64,000 nucleotides of DNA, taken from assembly GCF_025567385.1 (NCBI RefSeq), contig NZ_JAOQJU010000009.1, forward strand, positions 1 to 64,000, written 5' to 3'. A model generated the notes under the pieces. That model was not told where the DNA came from, ran no database searches, and saw only the letters and a list, made by a program, of their open reading frames with translations. Position numbers and translations under genes: made by a program. Position 1 is the stretch's first letter. Every line of letters starts with the position of its first letter. The stretch comes from Claveliimonas acetigenes (GTDB taxonomy: Bacteria; Bacillota; Clostridia; Lachnospirales; Lachnospiraceae). Shown in pieces: positions 1 to 7,977 of this stretch.

Positions 1-65
1 CATTGCTTTTTTATTTGCAAAAGTGATGAATGCCTTGAAAATATAAGGTTTTAAAGAAAAATAGG

Positions 66-83
66 ACTGTAAAACTTTACAGT
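66..83. promoter_or_regulatory. 18-bp perfect palindrome upstream of the element's HTH gene
   Basis: ACTGTAAA-AC-TTTACAGT is a perfect inverted repeat ending 26 bases before the ATG of the HTH gene. It has the size and position of an operator. No T-run follows, so a terminator is unlikely. Confidence 0.45.
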
Positions 84-109
84 ACCATTTGATTTATGGG
101 AGGAACAGA

Positions 110-340
110 ATGAACGATAAAAAGAGATTGAACAGCTACGAGGATTTACCGCTGGTTCTGGATGTGGCGGACATTCAGCAGATTATGGGAATTTCAAGAG
201 CGAGCGCCTATGAGCTGGTACACACACCCGGCTTTCCGGCGTTCCGCAGGGGCAGGCTTATCAAGGTCAGCAAGATTGCTTTCTTTGAATGGATGGCAAA
301 AGGCTCCGAAACCGTACCGGGAAGCGACAAAAAAGCGTGA
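110..340 (+). CDS. Helix-turn-helix DNA-binding protein (excisionase/AlpA-like)
   Basis: A 76-residue protein. The middle reads LDVADIQQIMGISRASAYELV, a MerR/AlpA-type winged helix-turn-helix, followed by FPAFRRGRLIKVSKIAFFEWM, typical of the excisionase/HTH_17 family. These proteins often act as recombination directionality factors or as regulators of integrative elements. The ATG at 110 is preceded by GGGAGG. It opens the visible part of the element and points toward the mobilization genes. Family assignment is solid. Whether it is the excisionase or a transcriptional regulator cannot be told from sequence. Confidence 0.8.
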   Translation: MNDKKRLNSYEDLPLVLDVADIQQIMGISRASAYELVHTPGFPAFRRGRLIKVSKIAFFEWMAKGSETVPGSDKKA

Positions 341-479
341 GGTATTATCCCCTGACTGCAATACTGCCGCACTTTCCAAAGGGGCATACAGAAGGAAAAA
401 CCTTAAAAATGATACCGAAACGCTACACCAAAACAGCCTATCTGCGTACATCAGATAGAAACGGAGAAAGGAGCCGGTT

Positions 480-683
480 ATGGCAAGAATGAGCAACAAG
501 CGACGGCTGGAATGGTCTTTCTTCTTAAATGACCGCAGCCGTATCACTTACAACGAACTGTGCCGGAAATGCCAGCACGAATGTAAACAGAGCTTCCGGG
601 CGGTTGTGGTTGACTGCCCGAAGTATCTTTCCAAGCGTTCCAAGAAAAAGGACAAGACTGCCGGAAACGGCAAAATCCATTAG
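480..683 (+). CDS. Small conserved-type element protein, basic, with Cys pairs
   Basis: A 67-residue basic protein starting at ATG 480 behind an AAAGGAG site. It contains ELCRKCQHECKQSF, a cluster of three Cys that could bind metal, and a lysine-rich tail. It lies between the HTH gene and the putative transfer-origin region, so it is probably an accessory mobilization or DNA-binding protein. I do not recognise a named family. Its good ribosome site and its place in the element support it as real. Confidence 0.6.
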   Translation: MARMSNKRRLEWSFFLNDRSRITYNELCRKCQHECKQSFRAVVVDCPKYLSKRSKKKDKTAGNGKIH

Positions 684-969
684 GAACTAAGGGCGCACTT
701 CTATACATAGTCTAAAGACCATGTATCGTGCGTCCTGCGGAGCTTACCTCTGTCGCTGATAAAATCAGCAATCCGAGGGCTGCGTTCGCTTCGCTCCGAC
801 AAGGTGGCTACACCCCCTTGCGCCGCTAAAGCGGCTATCCCCTGTGTACCCGCCGAAAAGAGAAATCCGCTCTGCGGTTTTCCCTTTTCATCGGGTTTTA
901 TAGAAGCACTGACACACAGACTGTCTGCGGATGGTCTTTCTTTATCTTATAAGCAAAGGATGTGAGAAC
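684..969 (+). other. Non-coding region with inverted repeats; candidate transfer origin
   Basis: This 286-base stretch has no convincing gene. At about 690-734 a nested inverted repeat pairs GCGCAC with GTGCGT and, inside it, ATACAT with ATGTAT. Another short repeat (CAAGG/CCTTG) lies near 799-823. Its place just upstream of the DUF3847-type and relaxase genes is where mobilizable elements often carry oriT. The role is inferred from position and symmetry only. Confidence 0.35.
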
Positions 970-1287
970 ATGGAAAAATCTTTGGAACAGTTGAAGCAGG
1001 AATATGAAAAAACAACTGTCCTGCTGGAACGGGAAAAACGGAAAATGCAGCGTTTGAAAAACCGGCAGGCGTATCTGGAAAGCGGTTCCCGGAAACAGAG
1101 GACGCACCGGCTGATTACCCGTGGGGCAGCTATTGAGAGCATTGCACCACAGACAAAGGAGCTATCCGAAGCGGAATTTTATTCCCTCATGGAAAACATT
1201 TTGAATCTGCCGCAGGCGGAGCATTTCATCCGGTCTGCCACAGAGAACCACGCCCGTATTTCCGGGCAGGAGAAAGGCGGTGACTAA
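970..1287 (+). CDS. DUF3847-type mobilization accessory protein
   Basis: A 105-residue protein. Residues 1-40 (SLEQLKQEYEKTTVLLERE and on) form a charged coiled coil, followed by a basic segment (RKQRTHRLITRGAAIESI) and an acidic C-terminal part ending in GGD. This layout matches the DUF3847 proteins found just upstream of MobA/MobL relaxases in Clostridial elements, where they may help the relaxosome. The ATG at 970 was chosen over upstream starts because the coding match begins there and GGATGTGAG precedes it. It ends just ahead of the relaxase reading frame, suggesting translational coupling. Confidence 0.7.
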   Translation: MEKSLEQLKQEYEKTTVLLEREKRKMQRLKNRQAYLESGSRKQRTHRLITRGAAIESIAPQTKELSEAEFYSLMENILNLPQAEHFIRSATENHARISGQEKGGD

Positions 1288-1289
1288 GG

Positions 1290-2762
1290 ATAGCACTTTA
1301 TCATTTTTCAATCGCACAGATAAAGCGCAGCGCCGGTCAGAGCGCCATTGCCAGCGCAGCCTACCGAGCCGGGGAGCGTCTTTACAGCAGCTACTATGGA
1401 GAAGTCAGCGATTACACCAAAAAGGGCGGCGTGATTGCTTCGGAAATCATGCTGCCGCCCCATGCGCCGGAAATATATCTTGACCGGGCGACCCTCTGGA
1501 ATGCTGTGGAGAGCTGCGAGAAACATCCAAAAGCACAGCTTGCCTATTCCTTTGATATTGCCATGCAGAATGAATTGACACTGGAAGAAAACATGGAACT
1601 GGCGAGGAAGTTCGTGCAGGAGCAGTTTGTGGCAAAAGGCATGATTGCCGACCTTGCTTTTCACAGCCCGGAGAAAGAGGACGGCGGCATCCCTAACCCG
1701 CATTTCCATGTGATGACAACCATGCGCCCTTTGAACCCGGATGGCACATGGGGGCAAAAACAGCGGCGGGAATATCTTCTTGATGAAGATGGAAACCGAA
1801 TCCGGGATAAAAATGGCGATTATATGTTTAACGCTGTCCATACAACAGACTGGCATGAGCCGGAAACGCTGGAACACTGGCGGGAGCAGTGGGCGGCTGC
1901 CGTTAATACAAAATTTGAGGAAAAAGGGCTGGATGTGCGTATCGACCACCGTTCCTATGTGCGGCAGGGGCTTGACCTGATACCTACTGTCCACGAGGGA
2001 GCTAATGTCCGGCAGATGGAAGCAAAGGGCATCCGCACCGAGAAAGGGGAATTGAACCGCTGGATTAAAGCCACCAACCGGCTCATGCAGGATGTGAGGA
2101 AGAAGATCAAAGCCCTGTTTGTCTGGATGGCAGAGGTAAAAGAAGAACTTTCCAAACCCCAGACACCGAGCCTTGCCGACCTGCTGATCGCTTATTACAA
2201 CCAGCGCAACGCAGGGGCATGGAGCAATAAAGCCAGAACCGGAAACTTAAAGCAGTTTGCCGAAGCCGTCAATTATCTGACGGAAAACAAGCTGCTCACA
2301 TTAGAGGATTTGCAGGAGCGTCTTTCCTCTGTCAGTGAAGAATTTGAAGCATTAAGCGGCTCCATGAAAAAGAAATCTGCCCGGATAAAGGAATTGCAGG
2401 AATTGATACGGGAGGGCGAGAATTACCAGCGGCTAAAACCTGTCCATACGGAATTGAACAATATCAAGTTTAAGAAACAGAGGGAGAAATTTGAAACATC
2501 ACACGATGCGGAGTTACGGCTGTTTTATGCCGCCCGCCGTATTCTGAAAGAAAAACTGGACGGAAAACCCATTGCCCTGAAAGCATGGAAACAGGAATAC
2601 GCACAGTTAAAAACAGAGTATGCCGAACTGTCTCCGCAGCACAAGCCACTCCGGGAGGAAGTGATACGGCTGCGGCAGGTGCAGAACGCCGTAGATACCG
2701 CACTGCGCCGGAGAGAGCAGCCACAGGAAGTACAGAGAAAGAAACACGAGATGGAGCTATGA
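1290..2762 (+). CDS. mobA: MobA/MobL-family relaxase with apparent ATA start
   Basis: A plasmid/transposon nicking enzyme of the MobA/MobL family, which cuts one strand at oriT and pilots it during transfer. Homology begins at ALYHFSIAQIKRSAGQSAIA and continues through AAYRAGERLYSSYYGE, the classic N-terminus with the conserved Tyr. The metal-binding histidines are in NPHFHVM (about residue 142). The C-terminal 200 residues are coiled-coil-rich. The codon where the family's Met should be (1290-1292) is ATA, preceded by an in-frame TGA, so either ATA is used or the start has mutated. The next strong in-frame start is GTG at 1431, which would delete the catalytic N-terminus. Total length is 490 residues. 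Confidence 0.8.
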   Translation: MALYHFSIAQIKRSAGQSAIASAAYRAGERLYSSYYGEVSDYTKKGGVIASEIMLPPHAPEIYLDRATLWNAVESCEKHPKAQLAYSFDIAMQNELTLEENMELARKFVQEQFVAKGMIADLAFHSPEKEDGGIPNPHFHVMTTMRPLNPDGTWGQKQRREYLLDEDGNRIRDKNGDYMFNAVHTTDWHEPETLEHWREQWAAAVNTKFEEKGLDVRIDHRSYVRQGLDLIPTVHEGANVRQMEAKGIRTEKGELNRWIKATNRLMQDVRKKIKALFVWMAEVKEELSKPQTPSLADLLIAYYNQRNAGAWSNKARTGNLKQFAEAVNYLTENKLLTLEDLQERLSSVSEEFEALSGSMKKKSARIKELQELIREGENYQRLKPVHTELNNIKFKKQREKFETSHDAELRLFYAARRILKEKLDGKPIALKAWKQEYAQLKTEYAELSPQHKPLREEVIRLRQVQNAVDTALRRREQPQEVQRKKHEMEL

Positions 2763-2809
2763 CATAACCGGCAGCTTTACCGTTACCGGCATTTTTATGG
2801 AGGGAGCAT

Positions 2810-3550
2810 TTGAATGTATTTGAAGCGGTGAAACAGTCTGTTACCACCCGGCAGGCTGCTTCATTCTATGGAATCCGGGTGGGAAGAAACGGCATGGTCT
2901 GCTGTCCATTCCACAATGACCGCACGCCCAGCATGAAAGTGGACAGCCGCTTTTACTGCTTCGGCTGCGGGGCTTCCGGGGATGTGATCGACTTTGCCGC
3001 TTTGCTGCATGGATTGGGGAAACGGGAAGCTGCGGTCAGGCTTGCGGAGGACTTCGGCGTTTCCTATGAGAAATCCGGCAATGCGCCGCCAGATAGGAAG
3101 CGTCACAACAGGTCACAGCCCCGACAAAAATCAGCGGAGCAGAGATTTCGGGAAACGGAACGGTATTGTTTCCGGGTGCTGTGCGATTATCTGCGCCTGC
3201 TGGAGCATTGGAAAACAGCATACGCCCCACAGCCGCAGGATGCCATCTGGCATCCTCTTTTTGTGGAAGCGTTGCAGAGGATAAGCTACACAGAATACCT
3301 TTTGGATATTTTGTTATACGGAGAAATAGAAGAAAAAGCGGCATTGATCGCCGCACAGGGAAAGGAGGTGCTGCGGCTTGAACAGCGAATTTCAGAGCTT
3401 GCCGCCGGAAACGCAGGAAGCGGTCAAAAGGACGATGGACACAATGGAACCGGCGCAAACACCGGCAGAAATCCGGGAAACATTAGAGGGGACGCAGAAA
3501 GGCGGTGTGAAGAACAGCATCCGAAACTGCCTGACGGTGTTCCAGCGTGA
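2810..3550 (+). CDS. CHC2 zinc-finger DNA primase-like protein
   Basis: A 246-residue protein with an N-terminal DnaG-type zinc-binding domain: GMVCCPFHNDRTPSM, then FYCFGCGASGDVIDF (residues about 28-65), giving the CPFH...CFGC ligand set. The catalytic TOPRIM domain of DnaG is absent. The rest is alpha-helical and ends in a Gly/Asn-rich tail. Such short proteins in mobilizable elements probably prime or regulate element replication together with the VapE-like protein. The TTG start at 2810 follows GGAGGGAGC. The 3' end overlaps the next gene by 173 bases in another frame. Confidence 0.8.
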   Translation: MNVFEAVKQSVTTRQAASFYGIRVGRNGMVCCPFHNDRTPSMKVDSRFYCFGCGASGDVIDFAALLHGLGKREAAVRLAEDFGVSYEKSGNAPPDRKRHNRSQPRQKSAEQRFRETERYCFRVLCDYLRLLEHWKTAYAPQPQDAIWHPLFVEALQRISYTEYLLDILLYGEIEEKAALIAAQGKEVLRLEQRISELAAGNAGSGQKDDGHNGTGANTGRNPGNIRGDAERRCEEQHPKLPDGVPA

Positions 3551-4775
3551 CCCTCTGTTTCGTGGGGCGCTGCGCCTGAACCTTTTGACGGAGCAGATTG
3601 ACATTGTGAAGCCGCTGGGCTGGGAGCGCACCAGTACCACGCTGACCGACATGGACATGAACTACCTGCTTTTGTATCTGGAAGAAAACTACGGGCTTAC
3701 CAGCGAGAAAAAGGTGCAGAGCGCCATCAAGATTGTTGCCAATGAAAACCGCTACCATCCGGTCAGGGATTACCTGAACAGCCTGCAATGGGATGGCACA
3801 GAGCGCATCCGTTACGCCCTGCATCACTTTCTGGGAGCCGATACGGACGAATACACTTATGAAGCCTTGAAACTGTTCCTGATGGGAGCCATCCGGCGGG
3901 TATTCAGACCGGGGAGCAAGTTTGAGGTCATGCTCTGTCTGGTTGGTGGTCAGGGAGCCGGGAAATCTACCTTTTTCCGGCTGCTGGCAGGCAGGGACGA
4001 ATGGTTTTCAGACGATTTGAAGAAGCTGGACGATGAAAATGTGTACCGCAAGCTGCAAGGGCATTGGATTATCGAGATGTCGGAGATGATTGCCACAGCC
4101 AACGCCAAGAGTATTGAGGAAATCAAGTCATTCTTAAGCCGCCAGAAAGAAACCTACAAAGTGCCGTATGAGACACACCCGGCAGACCGGCTGCGGCAAT
4201 GTGTATTTGGAGGGACGACCAACCGGCAGGACTTTTTGCCCCGTGACCGCACCGGCAACCGGCGCTTTCTCCCCGTGACGGTGTACCCGGAACGGGCGGA
4301 GGTTCACATACTGGACGATGAAGCGGCGGCGAGGGCGTATATCGAACAGATGTGGGCGGAAGCCATGACGGTTTACCGCAGTGGGAAGTATAAGCTGTCA
4401 TTCAGCATAGAAATGAACCGATGCCTGAACGCCCATCAGCAGGACTTCATGCAGGAGGACACACAAGCTGGCATGATCTACGCCTATTTGGAGGACTACA
4501 CCGGTGACAGGGTATGCTCCAAGCAGCTTTATGAGGAAGCGCTGGGGAACTTAAATTCCCCGGCAGACTGGGAGACACGGGCAATCTGTGAGATTATGAA
4601 TACCGGCATTGCGGGCGGCATCATACAGGGCTGGGCAGCCTACAAAAGCCCGAAGCGGTATAAGAAATACGGTTCTCAAAAAGGCTGGGAGCGTGTCAAC
4701 CAAGCTCCGCCGGAGGGGGACGGTTTTCAGGAAATCACGGAAGAAGAAGCCCGGCAAATGGAACTGCCATTCTGA
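3378..4775 (+). CDS. Virulence-associated E (VapE)-like P-loop protein
   Basis: A 465-residue protein of the VapE/DUF5906-like group of phage and island replication proteins. The Walker A motif GGQGAGKSTFFRLL lies near residue 190-203, followed by WIIEMSEM (Walker B-like) and GTTNRQDFLPRDRTGNRRFLP, the signature block of the family. These ATPases are thought to act as helicase-like replication proteins beside a primase, which matches the upstream CHC2 gene. The TTG start at 3378 sits behind AAAGGAGGTG inside the primase gene. Homology covers the full length. Confidence 0.85.
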   Translation: MNSEFQSLPPETQEAVKRTMDTMEPAQTPAEIRETLEGTQKGGVKNSIRNCLTVFQRDPLFRGALRLNLLTEQIDIVKPLGWERTSTTLTDMDMNYLLLYLEENYGLTSEKKVQSAIKIVANENRYHPVRDYLNSLQWDGTERIRYALHHFLGADTDEYTYEALKLFLMGAIRRVFRPGSKFEVMLCLVGGQGAGKSTFFRLLAGRDEWFSDDLKKLDDENVYRKLQGHWIIEMSEMIATANAKSIEEIKSFLSRQKETYKVPYETHPADRLRQCVFGGTTNRQDFLPRDRTGNRRFLPVTVYPERAEVHILDDEAAARAYIEQMWAEAMTVYRSGKYKLSFSIEMNRCLNAHQQDFMQEDTQAGMIYAYLEDYTGDRVCSKQLYEEALGNLNSPADWETRAICEIMNTGIAGGIIQGWAAYKSPKRYKKYGSQKGWERVNQAPPEGDGFQEITEEEARQMELPF

Positions 4776-4969
4776 AAATCCACCGGTTAACAGTTTGGTT
4801 GACGCTTCGGTTGACAGCCAGTTGACGGGGAAAAGCCTGATATTTGGGGCATTTCTCTCCTTTGTCAACCATGTCAACCAAGAAATTAAAGAAAAAGTAA
4901 AAAGTAATAATAGAGCGCCTATGGATTGTTTTCAAAGTCTTTTCTGCCGGTTGACACGGTTTGGTTGAC
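4695..4969. repeat. Cluster of GGTTGAC repeats (iteron-like)
   Basis: GGTTGAC occurs at 4797, 4809, 4949 and 4963, with AGTTGAC at 4820. Its complement GTCAACC occurs at 4695, 4864 and 4873. The copies flank an A-rich core (about 4880-4915). Direct plus inverted 7-mers around an AT-rich stretch, next to primase and VapE genes, resemble an iteron-type replication origin. The spacing is uneven, so this is inference. The 270 bases between VapE and TnpW hold no gene. Confidence 0.5.
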
Positions 4970-5045
4970 ATGGAGACAGTCTGCGGCTGTACACCTGCCT
5001 GACATTCCCTTGTCGGGCATATTTTATTTATGGAGGTAACTGCCT

Positions 5046-5231
5046 ATGGCAAAAAGCAAAAACGAGAGCAATAACAAAAACAGCGGCACCCTGCTTACCG
5101 AAAAAGACGGCACCCAGTATTTTGTCATGGGGAAAGTCCGTATCAAGGTATCGGAGCATTTCGCACAGGATGGGAAGCCGCTTGACAGCCTGCTGGAAGA
5201 TGTGATCCAGCACGCTGCCGCCGCTTCCTGA
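5046..5231 (+). CDS. tnpW: TnpW-like small transposon protein
   Basis: A 61-residue protein with an Asn/Lys/Ser-rich N-terminus, then DGTQYFVMGKVRIKVSEHF and a C-terminal DSLLEDVIQH helix. This is the pattern of the TnpW proteins that precede large serine recombinases in Tn4451-type elements. Its function is unknown; it may modulate recombination. The ATG at 5046 follows TATGGAGG. It is followed by the inverted-repeat promoter region of the recombinase gene. Confidence 0.8.
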   Translation: MAKSKNESNNKNSGTLLTEKDGTQYFVMGKVRIKVSEHFAQDGKPLDSLLEDVIQHAAAAS

Positions 5232-5260
5232 AAAAATACGGAATAACGACTGTCAATCAG

Positions 5261-5308
5261 CCCACGCTTATGATATACTTGTACCAGCGAGTATTGTATA
5301 AGCGTGGG
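5261..5308 (+). promoter_or_regulatory. Inverted repeat in the recombinase leader
   Basis: CCCACGCTTAT at the left pairs with ATAAGCGTGGG at the right, with further inner pairing (ACT/AGT), making a strong hairpin of about 48 bases that ends 33 bases before the recombinase GTG. It could be a binding site for an element regulator or an RNA hairpin limiting recombinase expression. It has no T-run, so it is not a simple terminator. Confidence 0.5.
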
Positions 5309-5341
5309 TTGTTTCTTTTAGTAGAAGGAGGATTTTTAACC

Positions 5342-6964
5342 GTGAAACAACCATACAATACAACGATTTATAACACTGCACTATATTTGAGATTGAGCCG
5401 TGACGATGAATTACAGGGGGAAAGCGGCAGTATCCAGACCCAGCGCTTGATGCTTAGGCAGTATGCCGCAGAGCATGGGCTGACCGTTGTAGACGAGTAC
5501 ATTGACGACGGATGGAGCGGGACAAATTTCGAGCGTCCAAGTTTCCAAAGGATGATTGATGACATCGAGGACGGGAAAATCAACTGCGTTGTCACAAAGG
5601 ACTTATCCCGTCTGGGAAGAAACTATATCCTGACCGGTCAGTACACGGAAATCTATTTCCCCAGCAAGGGAGTACGCTACATTGCCATCAATGACAATGT
5701 GGACACCATCAACGGAGAAAGCGAGCTTGCCCCGTTCTTAAACATCCTGAATGAAATGCACGCCCGACAGACCAGCAAAAAGGTCAAGGCTGCCATGCAC
5801 ACAAGATTTGCCAATGGCGCACACTATGGAGCCTATGCACCGCTGGGCTATATAAAAGACCCGGACAAAAAAGGGCATCTTCTGATCGACCCGGAAACAC
5901 GCTGGATTGTAGAGAAGATTTTTGACCTTGCCGTACACGGGAGGGGTGCCGCCAGCATTACACGGATTCTGGTGGAGGAAAAAATACCTACCCCCGGCTG
6001 GCTGAACTATGAAAGATACGGGACTTTCGCCAATATCTACGCCGGTGCGCCCACAGAAAAAGCCTATGCGTGGACGATTGCACAGGTCAAGAGCATTTTG
6101 AAAGAGGAAACCTACATCGGTCACAGTGTTCACAACAAGCAGAGCAACATTTCATTCAAGAACAAGAAAAAGGTGCGGAAGCCGCAGGAAGAATGGTATC
6201 GTGTGGAAAATACCCACGAAGCCATCATTTCCGAAGAAGTGTTCCAAAAAGTTCAGGAGCTGATTGCAAGCAGACGCAGACGACAGAAGAATGGCACAAC
6301 GCAGATATTTTCCGGGCTGGTAAAATGTGCGGACTGCGGATGGTCATTGGCTTATGGTGTAAACAGCCAGAACAAAAATCCCTATGCACACTACCATTGC
6401 AGTAAGTACGGACAGGGATTACGCCAGTGTTCCATGCACTATATCCGCTATGATGTACTGTATGCCTATGTGCTTGCAAGACTGCAATACTGGTCTATGA
6501 TGATACAGAAAGACGAGGACAAGCTGCTGAAACGGCTACTCAATGCCAGCGACAGGGAAAGAAACTCTGCGAAGAAAAAGCAGGCTGCGGAGCTGAAAAA
6601 GGCAGAGAAGCGTAAAGCCGAGGTTGACGGGCTGTTTGCTAAAATGTATGAGGACTGGTCTGCCGGACGCATAACCGAGTATAACTTCAATATGCTGTCC
6701 GAGAAGTACCAGAACGAGCAAAAGGAGCTTGAAACAAAAATAAGACAGCTTCACGAAACGATGGAAGCCGCCGTACAGACCGCAGCGGATGCTGAAAAGT
6801 GGATTGCCCTAATGAAACAGTATGTCAACCCTGTGGAGCTGACCGCCGAACTTCTGAACACTCTAATTGAAAAAATAACCGTCCACGAAGCTGTCAAGGG
6901 CGAGGACGGAAGCCGTGAGCAGGAAGTAGAAATCTACTACCGCTTCATCGGCAAAATCGACTGA
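5342..6964 (+). CDS. Large serine recombinase (TnpX-like integrase)
   Basis: A 540-residue site-specific recombinase that integrates and excises the element. The N-terminal resolvase domain begins ALYLRLSRDDELQGESGSIQ, with the nucleophilic Ser of RLSRDD near residue 18. It also shows DEYIDDGWSGTNFERP and VVTKDLSRLGRNY. A recombinase domain follows (about 170-300), then a zinc ribbon (KCADCGWSLAYG, then CSKYGQGLRQC), then a long coiled coil (about 400-500) and a C-terminal DUF4368-type tail. The GTG at 5342 was chosen because AGAAGGAGG precedes it; upstream in-frame starts lie inside the hairpin. It is the last gene of the element, next to the right junction. Confidence 0.93.
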   Translation: MKQPYNTTIYNTALYLRLSRDDELQGESGSIQTQRLMLRQYAAEHGLTVVDEYIDDGWSGTNFERPSFQRMIDDIEDGKINCVVTKDLSRLGRNYILTGQYTEIYFPSKGVRYIAINDNVDTINGESELAPFLNILNEMHARQTSKKVKAAMHTRFANGAHYGAYAPLGYIKDPDKKGHLLIDPETRWIVEKIFDLAVHGRGAASITRILVEEKIPTPGWLNYERYGTFANIYAGAPTEKAYAWTIAQVKSILKEETYIGHSVHNKQSNISFKNKKKVRKPQEEWYRVENTHEAIISEEVFQKVQELIASRRRRQKNGTTQIFSGLVKCADCGWSLAYGVNSQNKNPYAHYHCSKYGQGLRQCSMHYIRYDVLYAYVLARLQYWSMMIQKDEDKLLKRLLNASDRERNSAKKKQAAELKKAEKRKAEVDGLFAKMYEDWSAGRITEYNFNMLSEKYQNEQKELETKIRQLHETMEAAVQTAADAEKWIALMKQYVNPVELTAELLNTLIEKITVHEAVKGEDGSREQEVEIYYRFIGKID

Positions 6965-7000
6965 CCTTTCTTTTTTACCCAACAATATCTTTAATTAAGG

Positions 7001-7498
7001 GAAACGGGAATCGGTTTCCCGGATATTAATACACTGGAACCACTTGCCAATGCCCTGGATATTTCTGTATTTGAACTTATGCGTTCCGAGAAAGCAGATA
7101 TGGGAAAAGAAAAGAGAAGTATATCAGAGAGCGATGCTGCACAATTGATGGAACACGCGGTAGAAATGGCAAGTGAAAACCAGAGGCGGGATAAAGTATC
7201 TCTGTGGGTGGGAGGTGCCGTGCTCTTTGTGATAGCTGTTCTGGCGAAAATGTCAGGGCATGCCAATCTTGGCGGTTCACTGTTTATTGGAGCAATGGCG
7301 GCAATTGGAGCGGTTGCCCTATATTTTTATTCCAGAAACAGAGAAGACAGAGAAAGCAGAAGGGTCTATGGATTTTTCCTGATATTTGGAGTTGGAGCTT
7401 CGCTGCAGCTTTTCCGACTCCTTGGTGTAGATCCGAATATATTGGTGTGGGGATTATTCGGGATGCTGGTTCTGCTGATTAGAATTATGAATAAATAA
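7001..7498 (+). pseudogene. 3' part of an XRE-type regulator gene cut by the mobile element
   Basis: From about 7001 the frame reads ETGIGFPDINTLEPLANALDI, the second half of an XRE/Cro helix-turn-helix domain (usually WE.G..FPDI..L..LA..L). It continues as VFELMRSE and a C-terminal membrane part with three or four hydrophobic segments (VSLWVGGAVLFVIAVLA, GSLFIGAMAAIGAVALYFY, VYGFFLIFGVGASL, LVWGLFGMLVLLIRI). The first half of the HTH domain and the start codon are missing, and an in-frame TAA stands at 6992. The gene was therefore split by insertion of the element; the other half should lie at its far end, outside the window. An internal ATG at 7079 could express only the membrane part. Confidence 0.8.
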
Positions 7499-7537
7499 AT
7501 TGTTATAGATAAAAAAATTCAGTAGAGTGGAAAATCA

Positions 7538-7652
7538 TTGACACAACTAATACAATCCGATACTATATAATCAGTTAGAAAAAGCTAACTAAAAGATAAA
7601 TAAAGCGCCTGGCAAGGCGTTTTATTTATCACAGCAGGTTAGTTAGAACTAA
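7538..7652 (+). promoter_or_regulatory. Promoter and two TTAG-N6-CTAA operators of the DUF2325 operon
   Basis: TTGACA at 7538 is followed after 17-18 bases by TACTAT/ACTATA. Two dyads follow: AGTTAG-N6-CTAACT at 7573-7590 and TTAGTT-AG-AACTAA at 7639-7652. A small hairpin GCGCCT/AGGCGT with a T-rich tail lies between them (about 7604-7622). The dyads resemble DtxR/IdeR-type sites (TTAGGTTAGCCTAA), and a third copy lies at 11047. Iron or manganese control is inferred, not shown. Confidence 0.55.
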
Positions 7653-7671
7653 TTTGAAAGGAGACGAGATT

Positions 7672-7977
7672 ATGAGTATAGTTATTATAGGTGGAAATGA
7701 ATGTATGGTTCGTCAGTATAAGGATTTGTGTCAGGAATATCACTGCGATGCGAAAGTATTTCCCAAGCAGAAAAGCAGTCTCAAGGGAATTGGCAGCCCG
7801 GATCTTATGGTGTTATTTACCAGTACGGTATCTCATAAGATGGTACGCAATGCTCTGAATGAGACAAAAGGACGTGATGTAAGAATTATCCGGTCGCATA
7901 CGAGTTCTATGTCGGCTCTGAAGAATATTTTAGAGGAAAATATTGGACAGGAGGCAGCAGCATGTCCGATGAGATAA
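7672..7977 (+). CDS. DUF2325 domain protein
   Basis: A 101-residue protein: MSIVIIGGNECMVRQYKDLC at the N-terminus, then PDLMVLFTSTVSHKM and IIRSHTSSMSALKNIL. This is the DUF2325 family, a small Rossmann-like fold with a conserved Cys, often found with iron- or metal-uptake genes. The start at ATG 7672 has AAAGGAGACG upstream. It overlaps the following DUF3793 gene by 16 bases, so they are translationally coupled. Biochemical function is unknown. Regulation is probably through the dyads just upstream. Confidence 0.8.
   Translation: MSIVIIGGNECMVRQYKDLCQEYHCDAKVFPKQKSSLKGIGSPDLMVLFTSTVSHKMVRNALNETKGRDVRIIRSHTSSMSALKNILEENIGQEAAACPMR

Larger units (their letters stand above)
1..7003. mobile_element. 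Right part of a Tn4451-like mobilizable element
   Basis: The stretch carries, in one direction, a small HTH protein, a DUF3847-type protein, a MobA/MobL relaxase, a CHC2-zinc-finger primase, a VapE-like protein, a TnpW-like protein and a large serine recombinase. This is the usual order for mobilizable elements of gut Clostridia. No conjugation (type IV secretion) genes are visible here, so it is probably mobilizable rather than self-transmissible, unless more lies left of the window. The right junction is placed at about 6990-7006, because host coding sequence (the middle of an XRE regulator) resumes about 40 bases after the recombinase stop. The left end is outside the window. The exact att core cannot be defined from one end. 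Confidence 0.8.

Noticed and set aside
7001..7498. Treating the frame from 7079 as an intact small membrane protein
   Set aside because: Coding homology continues upstream into the HTH domain up to the element junction, so it is the tail of an interrupted gene.
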